64,000 nt of DNA from an uncultured Aequorivita sp. (lineage in GTDB: Bacteria; Bacteroidota; Bacteroidia; Flavobacteriales; Flavobacteriaceae). The translations under genes were made by a program, and so were the position numbers. The DNA is taken from contig CAKZLK010000017.1 of NCBI GenBank assembly GCA_937125455.1, positions 1 to 64,000 of the forward strand, read 5' to 3'. This document shows positions 8,904 to 17,538 of this stretch, one piece after another. Below the pieces are notes generated by a model, which worked only from the letters and a program-made list of their open reading frames with translations, did not search any database and was not told where the DNA came from. Each line of letters starts with the position of its first letter. The first letter of the stretch is position 1.

Positions 8904-9830
8904 TTAGAATCCATATGTCAAACCAACACCTAAAGCTTCACGAATTTGAAAGCCTTGAACGGCATTGTCATCATAAATAGCTTGGAAAGTAACATTTGAA
9001 GAAATGTATTTGTTCACCTTCATCACCAAATTGAAAGTATAGTCAATATCCACATTTTGTGGATCTTCAAGGTAATTTGAATACAGGTTCAAAATATTTT
9101 CTGCGGAAATGTTCGCCATAATATTAAACTTTGCATAGGCTGAAACGGATGCGCCAAACTCTAAACGGCTGCTTTCATTGGCATCTACCCCAAAATATTT
9201 GTTTTCATTATAAGCGTCTAGTGCACCTGGAATTGCTTCGTTTACTGCTGTAAAATCTTTATCAACAAGAATAAGTTTAGCTGTTGCAGGCGAGATATTC
9301 ACAAACAGATTGTCGCTTTTTTTCCAAAGCATACCAGGGCCAAATTGAATGTAGGCCGGTGATAAAATATGGGTGGTTTCTGTACGATAGCCTTCGTCTT
9401 CTGGATTAAGATCACTGTTAAAAGTGTAACCCTTAGCGAATTGGGTTTTGAAGTTCAAAAACAATGAATAGTACCAATTGCTTTCTTTTATCTGCTGCCC
9501 TAAAATGGAATTTAACTCCAAACGGTCATTCGTTTTTCTTGAATATTTATCATCCTTGTTTCTAGTGATACCATATTCCCCGGTCAAGCGGTTATTCCAA
9601 GAAATTTTGTCGTGTTTATAATTAAAATCATAAGTAAGGGAAAGATTTCCAGAATAATTAGAAGTTCCTCCGCCAGTCCACTCTGCATTGAAAGCTGCTT
9701 GGTTAAACAACAACGAAATATTTCCAGCACGAGTCCAACCATTCGGAACAGAGTCTTTTGGAGTTTCTTCTTGGGCAATTAATGCCAAGGGTGCAGTAAC
9801 AAGAACTGCAAGAAGTAAAAGCTTTTTCAT
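8904..9830 (-). CDS. DUF3078 domain-containing outer-membrane-like protein
   Basis: The 308-residue protein has a signal peptide (MKKLLLLAVLVTAPLALIAQ). It shows the DUF3078 pattern: GWTRAGNISLLFNQAAFNAEW, WTGGGTSNYSGN, repeated amphipathic strands and a C-terminal aromatic (LGVGLTYGF), which suggests a beta-barrel or beta-rich outer membrane protein. The function is unknown. It follows the suf/DUF2480 block in the same direction but has its own strong promoter (9853-9885), so it is probably an independent unit. Confidence 0.85.
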   Translation of the reverse strand: MKKLLLLAVLVTAPLALIAQEETPKDSVPNGWTRAGNISLLFNQAAFNAEWTGGGTSNYSGNLSLTYDFNYKHDKISWNNRLTGEYGITRNKDDKYSRKTNDRLELNSILGQQIKESNWYYSLFLNFKTQFAKGYTFNSDLNPEDEGYRTETTHILSPAYIQFGPGMLWKKSDNLFVNISPATAKLILVDKDFTAVNEAIPGALDAYNENKYFGVDANESSRLEFGASVSAYAKFNIMANISAENILNLYSNYLEDPQNVDIDYTFNLVMKVNKYISSNVTFQAIYDDNAVQGFQIREALGVGLTYGF

Positions 9831-9852
9831 CTATTTTAAAATTTTTATTTGG

Positions 9853-9885
9853 CAAAAATACTTACTCTTTTGAATAGTTCACAAA
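9853..9885 (-). promoter_or_regulatory. Promoter of the DUF3078 gene
   Basis: Read on the minus strand: TTTG (9882-9885), a 21-base spacer, then TATTTTTG (9853-9860), followed after 22 bases by the ATG at 9830. Both boxes fit the Bacteroidota sigma-A consensus. Confidence 0.75.
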
Positions 9886-9941
9886 AAAATAATTCATTTA
9901 GTTCCTTTTTTTATGAATTCATATACAATAAGGTTGATTTT

Positions 9942-10448
9942 TTACTTTCTTTTAAAAAGTGGTACGGAAGAACAAGCCTCGCCATACATAATACTTTTGG
10001 TAATAGGCTGAAGTTTTTGGGCCAAAAGGACATACGCATTCTGAGGAATGGGTTTGTGGGCACAACCTTTAATTATTACAGCTTTGTCTGTATATTCTGA
10101 AACGTTTAAATTTTGGAGTAGTTCCGTAAAAAGAATGCTTTCCAATTCCTCTAAACTTCCAACAGTAACTTTTTTGGTATGAGGAGCTAAATGAAGCGAT
10201 AAAAGTAAATATGCCCAACCAGGGACAATTGCATCTGTACTACAAAAAAGCGCCACATATTTATCTTGGTATTGGCTCCAATCGTGTTGCTTCGCTTTTT
10301 CACGAAATTCGTTTTCGCGCAAAACAATACCTTCCATTAGCCAGTGGGAAATGTCAAAGGAAACACGTTCACCTTTGGGATAAATTTCCTCAAGATCAAA
10401 GGTTACAAGTTTGCTATTCGCTACGCGATTTATTATTTCTTCGTCCAT
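9942..10448 (-). CDS. DUF2480 family protein
   Basis: The cytoplasmic protein is 168 residues from MDEEIINRVANSKL; an ATG two codons upstream is also possible. Family features include VTFDLEEIYPKGERV near the N-terminus, then KYVALFCSTDAIVPGWAY and a late VIIKGCAHKPIP with a conserved Cys. The function is not established. It closes the suf operon here, downstream of the sufT-like gene, which suggests a link to Fe-S assembly or maturation; that is inference from gene order. The 80-base gap before it holds REP-like and period-7 repeats. Confidence 0.85.
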   Translation of the reverse strand: MDEEIINRVANSKLVTFDLEEIYPKGERVSFDISHWLMEGIVLRENEFREKAKQHDWSQYQDKYVALFCSTDAIVPGWAYLLLSLHLAPHTKKVTVGSLEELESILFTELLQNLNVSEYTDKAVIIKGCAHKPIPQNAYVLLAQKLQPITKSIMYGEACSSVPLFKRK

Positions 10449-10467
10449 AATCATTTAAGTCTCATAG

Positions 10468-10493
10468 AGCTGCGACTGCGCTCAGCCTGACAT
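10468..10493. repeat. REP-like intergenic repeat, copy 1
   Basis: The 13-base core CGACTGCGCTCAG (10473-10485) and a following TGACAT are shared with 15564-15576. The bases next to the core can pair (GCTG with CAGC), so a small hairpin is possible. Confidence 0.55.
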
Positions 10494-10496
10494 TTT

Positions 10497-10527
10497 AACT
10501 GCCAACTGCGACTGAATACTGAACACT
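10497..10527. repeat. Degenerate heptamer repeats
   Basis: Reads in exact steps of seven as AACTGCC, AACTGCG, ACTGAAT, ACTGAAC, ACT, in the spacer between the sufT-like and DUF2480 genes. No coding potential. Confidence 0.6.
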
Positions 10528-10529
10528 TT

Positions 10530-10853
10530 TTAGAGCATTCCCAATTCCAATTTCGCCTCTTCGCTCATCAGTTCTTGGCTCCAGGGCGGGTCAAACGTTA
10601 TTTCAACTTCGGCATCTTTTATCATTTTCATCGACTTTACTTTGTCTTCCACTTCCATCGGTAAGCTTTCTGCTACTGGACAGTTGGGTGTGGTAAGCGT
10701 CATCAATATCTTTACTTCTCGATCCTCGTTTATGAAAACATCATAAATAAGCCCTAATTCGTATATATCAACAGGAATTTCGGGATCGTAAATGGTTTTT
10801 AGAACAGTTACTATTTTCTCGCCCAGTTCGGCCATGTCTATTTCTGGTTCCAT
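10530..10853 (-). CDS. SufT-like DUF59 (MIP18-family) Fe-S assembly protein
   Basis: The protein is 107 residues from MEPEIDMAELGEK. That start leaves a 4-base gap to sufE, whereas the longer frame would overlap it. DUF59 signatures are DPEIPVDIYELGLIYDV, then MTLTTPNCPVAESLP with the conserved Cys, and VEITFDPPWSQELMSEEAK. Proteins of this family act as accessory maturation factors for [4Fe-4S] proteins beside the SUF scaffold. Its place directly after sufE in the suf operon fits that role. Confidence 0.9.
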   Translation of the reverse strand: MEPEIDMAELGEKIVTVLKTIYDPEIPVDIYELGLIYDVFINEDREVKILMTLTTPNCPVAESLPMEVEDKVKSMKMIKDAEVEITFDPPWSQELMSEEAKLELGML

Positions 10854-10857
10854 CTGC

Positions 10858-11283
10858 TTAATTTTTTTCTTGTGTTTGGTACGCCAATGCATACATTTTC
10901 ATTTGTTTGATCATCGAAACCAAGCCATTGGCGCGTGTTGGCGAAAGGTGCTCTTTTAGACCAATTTCATCAATAAAATCAGTATTTGCATCAAGTATTG
11001 CTTGTGGCTTCTGATTTGAGAAAACCCGAACCAAAATTGCTATAATTCCTTTTGTAATTATGGCATCACTATCTGCAGTGAATTTAATTTTTCCATCCTG
11101 CATTTCAGAATTAAGCCATACTTTACTTTGGCACCCTTTTATAAGCTTGTCATTAGTCTTCAAATTTTCGTCAATAAGCGGAAGTGATTTGCCAAGATCT
11201 ATCATATATTCATAGCGCTGCATCCAGTCTTCAAACATTGAAAACTCGTCTATCAGTTCTTCCTGTATTGCTTCAATCGTCAT
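10858..11283 (-). CDS. sufE: Cysteine desulfuration protein SufE
   Basis: The 141-residue protein has the conserved sulfur-acceptor region KLIKGCQSKVW with Cys51, then DSDAIITKGIIAILVRVFS and a C-terminal MIKQMKMYALAYQ. SufE takes persulfide sulfur from SufS and passes it to the SufBCD scaffold. SufS is encoded just upstream, with only the META-domain lipoprotein gene between them. Confidence 0.95.
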   Translation of the reverse strand: MTIEAIQEELIDEFSMFEDWMQRYEYMIDLGKSLPLIDENLKTNDKLIKGCQSKVWLNSEMQDGKIKFTADSDAIITKGIIAILVRVFSNQKPQAILDANTDFIDEIGLKEHLSPTRANGLVSMIKQMKMYALAYQTQEKN

Positions 11284-11291
11284 AATTTTTT

Positions 11292-11732
11292 TTAATTGTT
11301 TTTATCTTTTGTTGCGTTTAGTAAAACACTTCGATCTGTTTTGGAATATAATGTTAAAGCACCATTATCCAAAGCATAGGATCCAGTATTGTTAAGTGCA
11401 TTCAAAAAATCCCTTTCAGTCTTCATAATGTTTTTATCCGTACACATTTTTTCACTAACCGCTAAATCGCCAAAACTGATGGTGTAAAGATCAACGGTAT
11501 AATTTCCAAAAACCGAATTACAGCCCGTTGTTCCTCGAAAGGAGTTATCTAAAGCGGACATTGTAAAAGTTGGGTTCGTAGTATTAGTAAGTTTTTTTCC
11601 ATTTATAGCAGAAATAGTATAAGTACCTGTTAATTGAACGCTTCCAGCAACGTCAATTACTTTTTTGGTTTCATCACAGCTAGTAAAAAATATTGTAAAA
11701 ATGAGAATGGATAATGTAGCAACTGTTTTCAT
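11292..11732 (-). CDS. META domain (HslJ-like) lipoprotein
   Basis: The ATG at 11732 gives a lipoprotein signal (ILIFTIFFTSC, lipobox Cys near residue 19); the longer frame adds ten non-signal residues. The mature part is a single META domain: LTGTYTISAINGKKL, FRGTTGCNSVFGNY, ISFGDLAVSEKMC and LTLYSKTDRSVLL. META/HslJ proteins are small surface or periplasmic proteins linked to stress or novobiocin phenotypes in other bacteria. It lies 8 bases from sufE and is co-directional with sufS, so it is probably co-transcribed with the suf genes. Why a lipoprotein sits there is unclear. Confidence 0.85.
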   Translation of the reverse strand: MKTVATLSILIFTIFFTSCDETKKVIDVAGSVQLTGTYTISAINGKKLTNTTNPTFTMSALDNSFRGTTGCNSVFGNYTVDLYTISFGDLAVSEKMCTDKNIMKTERDFLNALNNTGSYALDNGALTLYSKTDRSVLLNATKDKNN

Positions 11733-11790
11733 AATTTTTTGTTTTAAAGCTTGAACTATCAAAGTTGAGCCTTTAACTTTTAGTGTTGTA

Positions 11791-13008
11791 TTAACTTAAC
11801 ATCACTTTAGCTTTCTTTACTGCATTTACCAAAGCATCCACTTCTTCCAGTGTATTGTAAAAAGCAAAGGATGCCCTCACCGTTCCTGGTATTTTATAAA
11901 AATCCATAATCGGTTGAGCACAGTGGTGCCCAGTGCGAACAGCAATGCCCAATTTGTCTACAATCGTTCCAATATCATACGGATGTATGCCTTCAATATT
12001 GAAGGAAACAACTGAGGTTTTATCGGGGCCAGTGCCATAAATTTTTAATCCTTCAATTTCTGAAAGTTTACTTGTGGCATATTCTAACAATTCGTTTTCG
12101 TGCTCTTTAATCGCTTCAAAACCGATGTTATTTAAATAATCAATAGCGGCTCCAAATGCAATTCCGCCACAAATATTGGGTGTTCCCGCTTCAAATTTAT
12201 GCGGTAAAGCTGCATAAGTAGTTTTTTCAAAAGTCACTTCGGCTATCATCTCACCGCCACCTTGGTAGGGCGGAAGTTTGTTGCCCCATTCTTCTTTCAT
12301 ATAAAGAATACCAACACCCGTTGGGCCGCACATTTTGTGGGCGGAGGTTACGTAAAAATCTGCATTCAGTTTTTGAAAATCTGGTTTTATGTGTGAACAG
12401 GATTGTGCACCGTCAATAAGCACAGCAGCTCCAACTTCATGTGCTTTTTCTATAATTTTTTCAATTGGGTTAATTGTTCCCAGTGCATTTGAAATATGGT
12501 TTACAAAAACCAATTTTGTTTTTTCGGAAAGCAATTTTTCGTATTCTGAAAAAATCAAAACACCTTCTTCATTCATTGGAATCACTTTCAAAATGGCTCC
12601 CGTTTTTTCACAAAGCATTTGCCAAGGAACAATATTGCTGTGATGCTCCATAGCAGAAACGATTATTTCATCTCCTTTTTTTAGAATATTGGAAAAACCA
12701 TTCGCAACAAGATTTATTCCGTGGGTTGTGCCTGCGGTAAAAATGATTTCGTAGGCTTCCTTCGCATTAAAATGGGTTTGTATTTTTTTGCGAGCAGCTT
12801 CGTAAGCATCCGTGGCTTCCTGCGAAAGTGTGTGCACGCCACGATGGATATTTGCGTTATAATTGCTATAATAGTCCACAATACAATCAATAACCTGTTG
12901 CGGTTTTTGCGAAGTGGCGGCATTGTCCAAATACACAAGTGGATAGCCGTTTACCTTCCTTTTTAGGATTGGAAAATCGTTGCGTATTTTTTGGATATTA
13001 AAGCTCAT
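11791..13008 (-). CDS. sufS: Cysteine desulfurase SufS
   Basis: The 405-residue PLP enzyme has the PLP lysine in TSAHKMCGPTG (Lys225), the PLP-pocket sequences GTTHGINL and LIDGAQSCSH, and the active-site Cys in RTGHHCAQP (Cys363). It converts cysteine to alanine and a persulfide, which SufE accepts. It begins 14 bases after sufD in one minus-strand operon. Length and motifs are those of group II (SufS-type) desulfurases. Confidence 0.97.
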   Translation of the reverse strand: MSFNIQKIRNDFPILKRKVNGYPLVYLDNAATSQKPQQVIDCIVDYYSNYNANIHRGVHTLSQEATDAYEAARKKIQTHFNAKEAYEIIFTAGTTHGINLVANGFSNILKKGDEIIVSAMEHHSNIVPWQMLCEKTGAILKVIPMNEEGVLIFSEYEKLLSEKTKLVFVNHISNALGTINPIEKIIEKAHEVGAAVLIDGAQSCSHIKPDFQKLNADFYVTSAHKMCGPTGVGILYMKEEWGNKLPPYQGGGEMIAEVTFEKTTYAALPHKFEAGTPNICGGIAFGAAIDYLNNIGFEAIKEHENELLEYATSKLSEIEGLKIYGTGPDKTSVVSFNIEGIHPYDIGTIVDKLGIAVRTGHHCAQPIMDFYKIPGTVRASFAFYNTLEEVDALVNAVKKAKVMLS

Positions 13009-13022
13009 AAAATGAAATAATT

Positions 13023-14336
13023 TTAAAGCTCAAACCCTAGACTTACCCCAATTTTATTTGCAATAAGCTTATTAATTCTAACTTTCAATTCAGGTATTTT
13101 TACACTTTCCAAAACCGTATTGGCAAAGGCATACATCAATAAAGCACGGGCTTCCTTTAATCCAATTCCTCGGCTACGGAGATAAAACAACGCGTCTTCG
13201 TCAAACTGGCCGATGGTACAACCGTGGGAACATTTTACGTCGTCCGCAAAAATTTCCAATTGTGGTTTAGCGTTTATTGTAGCCTTATCATCAATCAAAA
13301 TGTTGTTGTTTTGCTGAAAAGCGTCTGTTTTTTGAGCGTCTTTTTCAACAATTATTTTTCCGTTGAAAACCCCTACCGAAGACTCAGCAAAAAGGCCTTT
13401 GTAATCTTGGTGGCTTTCACAGTTTGGTGCTATGTGGTGAACCAACGTATTGTGGTCAACATGCTGCTTACCTTCAAGGATGGTAATTCCTTTTAAAGTA
13501 GAATCACAGTGTTCCCCTTTTTGATAAAAGTTGAGGTTATTACGAACTAGGTTTCCGCCGAAAGCGAAGGTGTGTACGCGGCAAATAGTGTCGCGTTCCT
13601 GTGAAATATATGTATTATCTATTAATGAAGCGGTTTCAGCATCGTTCTGAATTTTGTAGTAATCTACATAAGCACGTTTTTCAGCAAAGATTTCAGTAAC
13701 TGAATTGGTCAATACTTCGTTGCTGGAAAGGCTTTGGTGACGCTCAATAATTTGAACATGTGCGTTTTCGCCAACTACTATCAAGTTTCTCGGTTGAAGG
13801 AACATTGCAGCTTCACTTCCGGTTGAAAAATTAATTATTTCAATAGGCTTTTCAACTTCTTTATGTGCGGGAATATGAATGTATGCACCTTCTTTTGTGA
13901 ATGCCGTATTTAGGGCTGTCAGGCTATCGCTTTTGGCTACTTTGTTGAAATAGGCTTCAATCACGGGCTTGTATTTGCTTTTGTTTAATGCGGCAGACAT
14001 CAAACAAACATCTAGCGAATCGTGAGTAGTTTCTGAAAGGAAAGAACTATACACTCCATCTATAAACACTACTTTGTATGTGTCAATATCGTGAAGAAAA
14101 TATTCTTTTACCGTTTTAAATTCAATAGCGTTTTCAACTTTTGGAAATATGCTGTATTCCTTTTTTAAAAGGGAATTTAGCGAAGTGTACTTCCAGGCTT
14201 CCTCTTTTTTGGTGGGAAATCCTTTTTCTTCGAAGATTTTTATGGCAGTGTTGCGCACATCGTGTAATGGCGAATCAAATTCCAAGTAATCCTCAAGGGC
14301 AATATATGACGATAATAATTTGTCTTTAAAACTCAT
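13023..14336 (-). CDS. sufD: Fe-S cluster assembly protein SufD
   Basis: The 437-residue protein has the SufBD beta-helix core in its C-terminal half: CDSTLKGITILEGKQHVDH, HQDYKGLFAESSVGVFNGKI and DDVKCSHGCTIGQFDEDALFYL. SufD pairs with SufB in the SufBC2D scaffold. The N-terminal region (KEEAWKYTSL) is also typical. It lies 24 bases downstream of sufC. Confidence 0.96.
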   Translation of the reverse strand: MSFKDKLLSSYIALEDYLEFDSPLHDVRNTAIKIFEEKGFPTKKEEAWKYTSLNSLLKKEYSIFPKVENAIEFKTVKEYFLHDIDTYKVVFIDGVYSSFLSETTHDSLDVCLMSAALNKSKYKPVIEAYFNKVAKSDSLTALNTAFTKEGAYIHIPAHKEVEKPIEIINFSTGSEAAMFLQPRNLIVVGENAHVQIIERHQSLSSNEVLTNSVTEIFAEKRAYVDYYKIQNDAETASLIDNTYISQERDTICRVHTFAFGGNLVRNNLNFYQKGEHCDSTLKGITILEGKQHVDHNTLVHHIAPNCESHQDYKGLFAESSVGVFNGKIIVEKDAQKTDAFQQNNNILIDDKATINAKPQLEIFADDVKCSHGCTIGQFDEDALFYLRSRGIGLKEARALLMYAFANTVLESVKIPELKVRINKLIANKIGVSLGFEL

Positions 14337-14360
14337 TTCTTTTTCTTCAAGGTTTAAGAT

Positions 14361-15110
14361 TTAAACCAATTCTTCCTTAATCCAATCGTATCCTTTTTCT
14401 TCAAGCTCGTAAGCAAGTTCTTTGGTTCCAGACTTCACTATTTTCCCATTCATAAGTACGTGAACAAAATCTGGAACTATGTAGTCCAAAAGCCGCTGAT
14501 AATGTGTTATTACTAACACTGCGTTGTCTTTGTTTTTCAGCTTGTTTACGCCATTGGCAACTATTTTTAGCGCATCAATATCCAATCCTGAATCTGTTTC
14601 ATCAAGAATAGCAAGTTTAGGTTCCAACATGGCCATCTGGAAGATTTCGTTTCGTTTCTTTTCACCTCCAGAGAAACCTTCGTTCAAGGAACGCGAAAGA
14701 AATTTGCGGTCTATCTCTAGCATATCTGCCTTTTCCTTTATCATTTTCAACATTTCAGAAGCTGGCATATCTTCTTTTCCTTTAGCCTTCCGTGTTTCAT
14801 TGATTGCCGTTTTAATAAAGTTAGTCACTGAAACTCCAGGGATCTCAATCGGATATTGGAAGGAAAGAAAAATGCCTTTGTGGGCTCTTTCCTCGGGATC
14901 TAGTTCTGAAATGTCCTCATTTTCAAAAGTGATATAACCTCTTGTAACATCAAATTCTTCTTTTCCAGCAACAACAGATGCCAGTGTACTTTTCCCGGAA
15001 CCATTGGGTCCCATTATTGCGTGGACTTCGCCTGCTTTTACTTCAAGGTTGATACCTTGGAGTATGTCCTTTCCTTCAAGTCCGGCGTATAAATCTTTAA
15101 TTTTTAACAT
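14361..15110 (-). CDS. sufC: Fe-S cluster assembly ATPase SufC
   Basis: The 249-residue ABC-type ATPase has Walker A GPNGSGKST (about 34-42), Q-loop SFQYPIEIPGV, signature GFSGGEKKR and Walker B LAILDETDSGLD. SufC drives conformational change of the SufB-SufD scaffold. It lies in the order sufB, lipoprotein, sufC, sufD. Confidence 0.97.
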   Translation of the reverse strand: MLKIKDLYAGLEGKDILQGINLEVKAGEVHAIMGPNGSGKSTLASVVAGKEEFDVTRGYITFENEDISELDPEERAHKGIFLSFQYPIEIPGVSVTNFIKTAINETRKAKGKEDMPASEMLKMIKEKADMLEIDRKFLSRSLNEGFSGGEKKRNEIFQMAMLEPKLAILDETDSGLDIDALKIVANGVNKLKNKDNAVLVITHYQRLLDYIVPDFVHVLMNGKIVKSGTKELAYELEEKGYDWIKEELV

Positions 15111-15111
15111 C

Positions 15112-15519
15112 TTAATTTTTCTTTGCAGTTTCGTTTAATTTAATATCTACTTCGGAAGGCTTATCATTTACTTTCATAATTTCCTTGATAGTTATTTCTT
15201 CTTCCCATTCGTTTTCTTTATCGTTGTTTTTCGAAACTATGCCACGAACAATGACGCCCACCATATCATAATCATTCTTTTTGACTGCTTCTACTTGTTT
15301 TGAAAGTTCTTCGGAAATCTCGTCTCTTTTAACTCCATAAATAAAGTTAGGGCCCATTAACACCAATGCTCCGTCTGAATTAATAAAATCACCTTTATAG
15401 GCTTTTATTTTTTCTACATTTTCAGTGGTTGCTACTTCAGTTTCCTTATTTTTTTCTTCGGAATTTTTACAGGAGAAGATTGCTAGCGAAAGCATTAGCA
15501 ACAAAATGATTTTTTTCAT
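15112..15519 (-). CDS. Hypothetical lipoprotein inside the suf operon
   Basis: The 135-residue protein has a lipoprotein signal (LLMLSLAIFSC, Cys17). A Lys/Glu-rich linker is followed by a small beta-rich domain (ALVLMGPNFIYGVKRD, YDMVGVIVRGIVSKN, EEITIKEIMKV) that could be a compact OB-like or NlpE-like fold; I do not recognise a named family. It ends one base before sufC, so it is surely co-transcribed. The signal predicts export, so it cannot join the cytosolic SUF complex directly. The role is unknown. Confidence 0.75.
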   Translation of the reverse strand: MKKIILLLMLSLAIFSCKNSEEKNKETEVATTENVEKIKAYKGDFINSDGALVLMGPNFIYGVKRDEISEELSKQVEAVKKNDYDMVGVIVRGIVSKNNDKENEWEEEITIKEIMKVNDKPSEVDIKLNETAKKN

Positions 15520-15557
15520 AATTGATTGTTGATTTAAGTTTGTTTAATATTTAAAGA

Positions 15558-15585
15558 CCCCTTCGACTGCGCTCAGGGTGACATC
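15558..15585. repeat. REP-like intergenic repeat, copy 2
   Basis: Carries the core CGACTGCGCTCAG (15564-15576), flanked by CCC..GGG pairing bases and followed by TGACAT, as in copy 1 near 10473. Located between sufB and the lipoprotein gene. Confidence 0.55.
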
Positions 15586-15592
15586 TTATTTA

Positions 15593-17041
15593 TTAACCTA
15601 CTGAGCCTTCGAGGCTGATTTCCAATAATTTTTGTGCTTCCACGGCAAATTCCATAGGAAGCTTATTCAATACTTCTTTGCTGAAGCCATTTACGATCAA
15701 TGCAATTGCTTTTTCAGTATCGATACCGCGTTGGTTGCAATAGAAAATTTGGTCTTCTCCAATTTTACTTGTGGTGGCCTCATGTTCTATTTGGGCGGTT
15801 TTATTTTTTACTTCAATGTATGGAAAAGTGTGTGCACCACAACTGTTCCCCATCAACAAAGAGTCGCATTGCGAAAAATTTCGGGCGTTGTCTGCATTCG
15901 GCATAATTTTCACCAAACCGCGATAACTGTTTTGTGATTTTCCTGCTGAAATACCCTTTGAAATAATTGTACTTCGGGTGTTTTTGCCAATGTGTATCAT
16001 TTTAGTTCCCGTATCAGCTTGCTGAAAATTATTGGTAACGGCAATAGAATAGAACTCCCCAATTGAGTTATCGCCTTTCAAAACACAGCTTGGATATTTC
16101 CAGGTTACTGCGCTTCCCGTTTCAACTTGGGTCCACGAAATTTTTGCCCTGTTTTCACAAAGGCCTCTTTTGGTTACAAAATTGTAAACCCCTCCTTTTC
16201 CGTTTTTATTACCTGGATACCAGTTTTGAACAGTTGAATATTTTATTTCGGCATCGTCCAAAGCAATCAGTTCAACAACTGCAGCGTGCAATTGATTTTC
16301 ATCACGACTCGGAGCGGTACAGCCTTCTAAATAACTAACATAACTTCCTTCATCGGCTATAACTAATGTTCTTTCAAATTGTCCTGTTCCTGCTTGATTT
16401 ATTCTGAAATAGGTTGAGAGTTCCATTGGGCAGCGAACCCCTTTTGGAATATAGCAGAAAGAGCCATCACTAAAAACGGCACTGTTCAAAGCTGCATAAA
16501 AATTATCTCGCTGGGGCACTACAGTTCCCAAATATTTTTTTACAAGCTCAGGATGTTCTTTGATCGCTTCGGAAATGGAACAGAAAATAATTCCTTTTTC
16601 CGCCAAAGTTTTTTTAAAGGTTGTTGCGACTGAAACTGAGTCCATCACAATATCTACAGCAACTCCGGCAAGTTTCTTTTGCTCGTCCAGCGAAATTCCA
16701 AGTCTCTTGAACGTATCCAGAAGTTCAGGATCTACCTCATCAAGGCTGTCGTATTTTGGTTTTTTGTTGGGTGCGGAATAATAGGAAATGTTTTGAAAAT
16801 CAGGCTTTTCATAATGTACATTTGCCCAATCTGGCTCCACCATTTCCTGCCAATAGCGGAAAGCCTCCAAGCGCCATTCCGTCATCCATTCTGGCTCTTC
16901 TTTTTTTAATGAAATAGCTTTTACTATTTCTTCGTTCAATCCAATTGGAAATGTGTCAGATTCTATATCGGTATAGAAACCATATTCATATTCTTTGGTT
17001 TCCAGTTCTTTTTTTAAATCATCTTCTGTATACTTGCTCAT
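15593..17041 (-). CDS. sufB: Fe-S cluster assembly protein SufB
   Basis: The protein is 482 residues from [13 protein letters not shown]; an ATG two codons upstream is possible. The SufB core shows YCSI-like [34 protein letters not shown], SSxISK-type [13 protein letters not shown] and the C-terminal [20 protein letters not shown] with the conserved Cys. SufB is the scaffold subunit on which the [4Fe-4S] cluster is built with SufC and SufD. It is second in the operon, after sufA. Confidence 0.97.
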   Translation of the reverse strand: MSKYTEDDLKKELETKEYEYGFYTDIESDTFPIGLNEEIVKAISLKKEEPEWMTEWRLEAFRYWQEMVEPDWANVHYEKPDFQNISYYSAPNKKPKYDSLDEVDPELLDTFKRLGISLDEQKKLAGVAVDIVMDSVSVATTFKKTLAEKGIIFCSISEAIKEHPELVKKYLGTVVPQRDNFYAALNSAVFSDGSFCYIPKGVRCPMELSTYFRINQAGTGQFERTLVIADEGSYVSYLEGCTAPSRDENQLHAAVVELIALDDAEIKYSTVQNWYPGNKNGKGGVYNFVTKRGLCENRAKISWTQVETGSAVTWKYPSCVLKGDNSIGEFYSIAVTNNFQQADTGTKMIHIGKNTRSTIISKGISAGKSQNSYRGLVKIMPNADNARNFSQCDSLLMGNSCGAHTFPYIEVKNKTAQIEHEATTSKIGEDQIFYCNQRGIDTEKAIALIVNGFSKEVLNKLPMEFAVEAQKLLEISLEGSVG

Positions 17042-17055
17042 CCTCATTAATTTTT

Positions 17056-17385
17056 TTAAAGTGAAAAAGATTCACCGCAACCACACGTTCGGTTTGCGTT
17101 GGGGTTGTTGAATACAAATCCTTTCCCGTTAAGCCCACCGCTGTATTCCAGCGTTGTTCCCACTAAATACAAAAAGCTCTTTTTATCTACAGCAATTTTC
17201 ACGTGGTCTTCTTCAAAAAGTTTATCATTTTCTCCTAGACTATGGTCAAATTTTAGCTCGTAGCTTAAACCAGAACATCCCCCACTTTTAACACCCACGC
17301 GAACAAAATCTGCCGCAATATTAAAGCCTTCTTCAGCCATTAATTGCGCTATTTTTGTTTTTGCATTTTCACTTATCTTAATCAT
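17056..17385 (-). CDS. sufA: HesB/IscA-family Fe-S carrier SufA
   Basis: The 109-residue A-type carrier has the three conserved cysteines: [14 protein letters not shown] (Cys37) and the C-terminal [10 protein letters not shown] (Cys101, Cys103). It accepts clusters from SufBCD and passes them to apoproteins. It is the first gene of the suf operon, 14 bases before sufB, and is preceded by a -7 promoter element. Confidence 0.93.
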   Translation of the reverse strand: MIKISENAKTKIAQLMAEEGFNIAADFVRVGVKSGGCSGLSYELKFDHSLGENDKLFEEDHVKIAVDKKSFLYLVGTTLEYSGGLNGKGFVFNNPNANRTCGCGESFSL

Positions 17386-17411
17386 ATATAGATTAATTCT
17401 AAATTAGATCG

Positions 17412-17419
17412 CAAATATA
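17412..17419 (-). promoter_or_regulatory. TAnnTTTG -7 element of the suf operon
   Basis: TATATTTG on the minus strand, 26 bases before the sufA ATG. A clear -33 TTTG at 19-21 bases is not seen. I see no obvious IscR-type operator. Confidence 0.55.
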
Positions 17420-17538
17420 CATCAAATACTACTTTTAACCATAAAGAAGCCGGATTTTAAAACTATGGTACAATAGTTTTAAACAATAATTAACAATTAG
17501 ATTTATGGGTGAAAAAATACCTGAAAGGGCGTGTTTAT

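Noticed and set aside
9849-10100. 83-codon plus-strand frame
   Set aside because: Overlaps the DUF2480 gene antisense and the DUF3078 promoter; no homology features.
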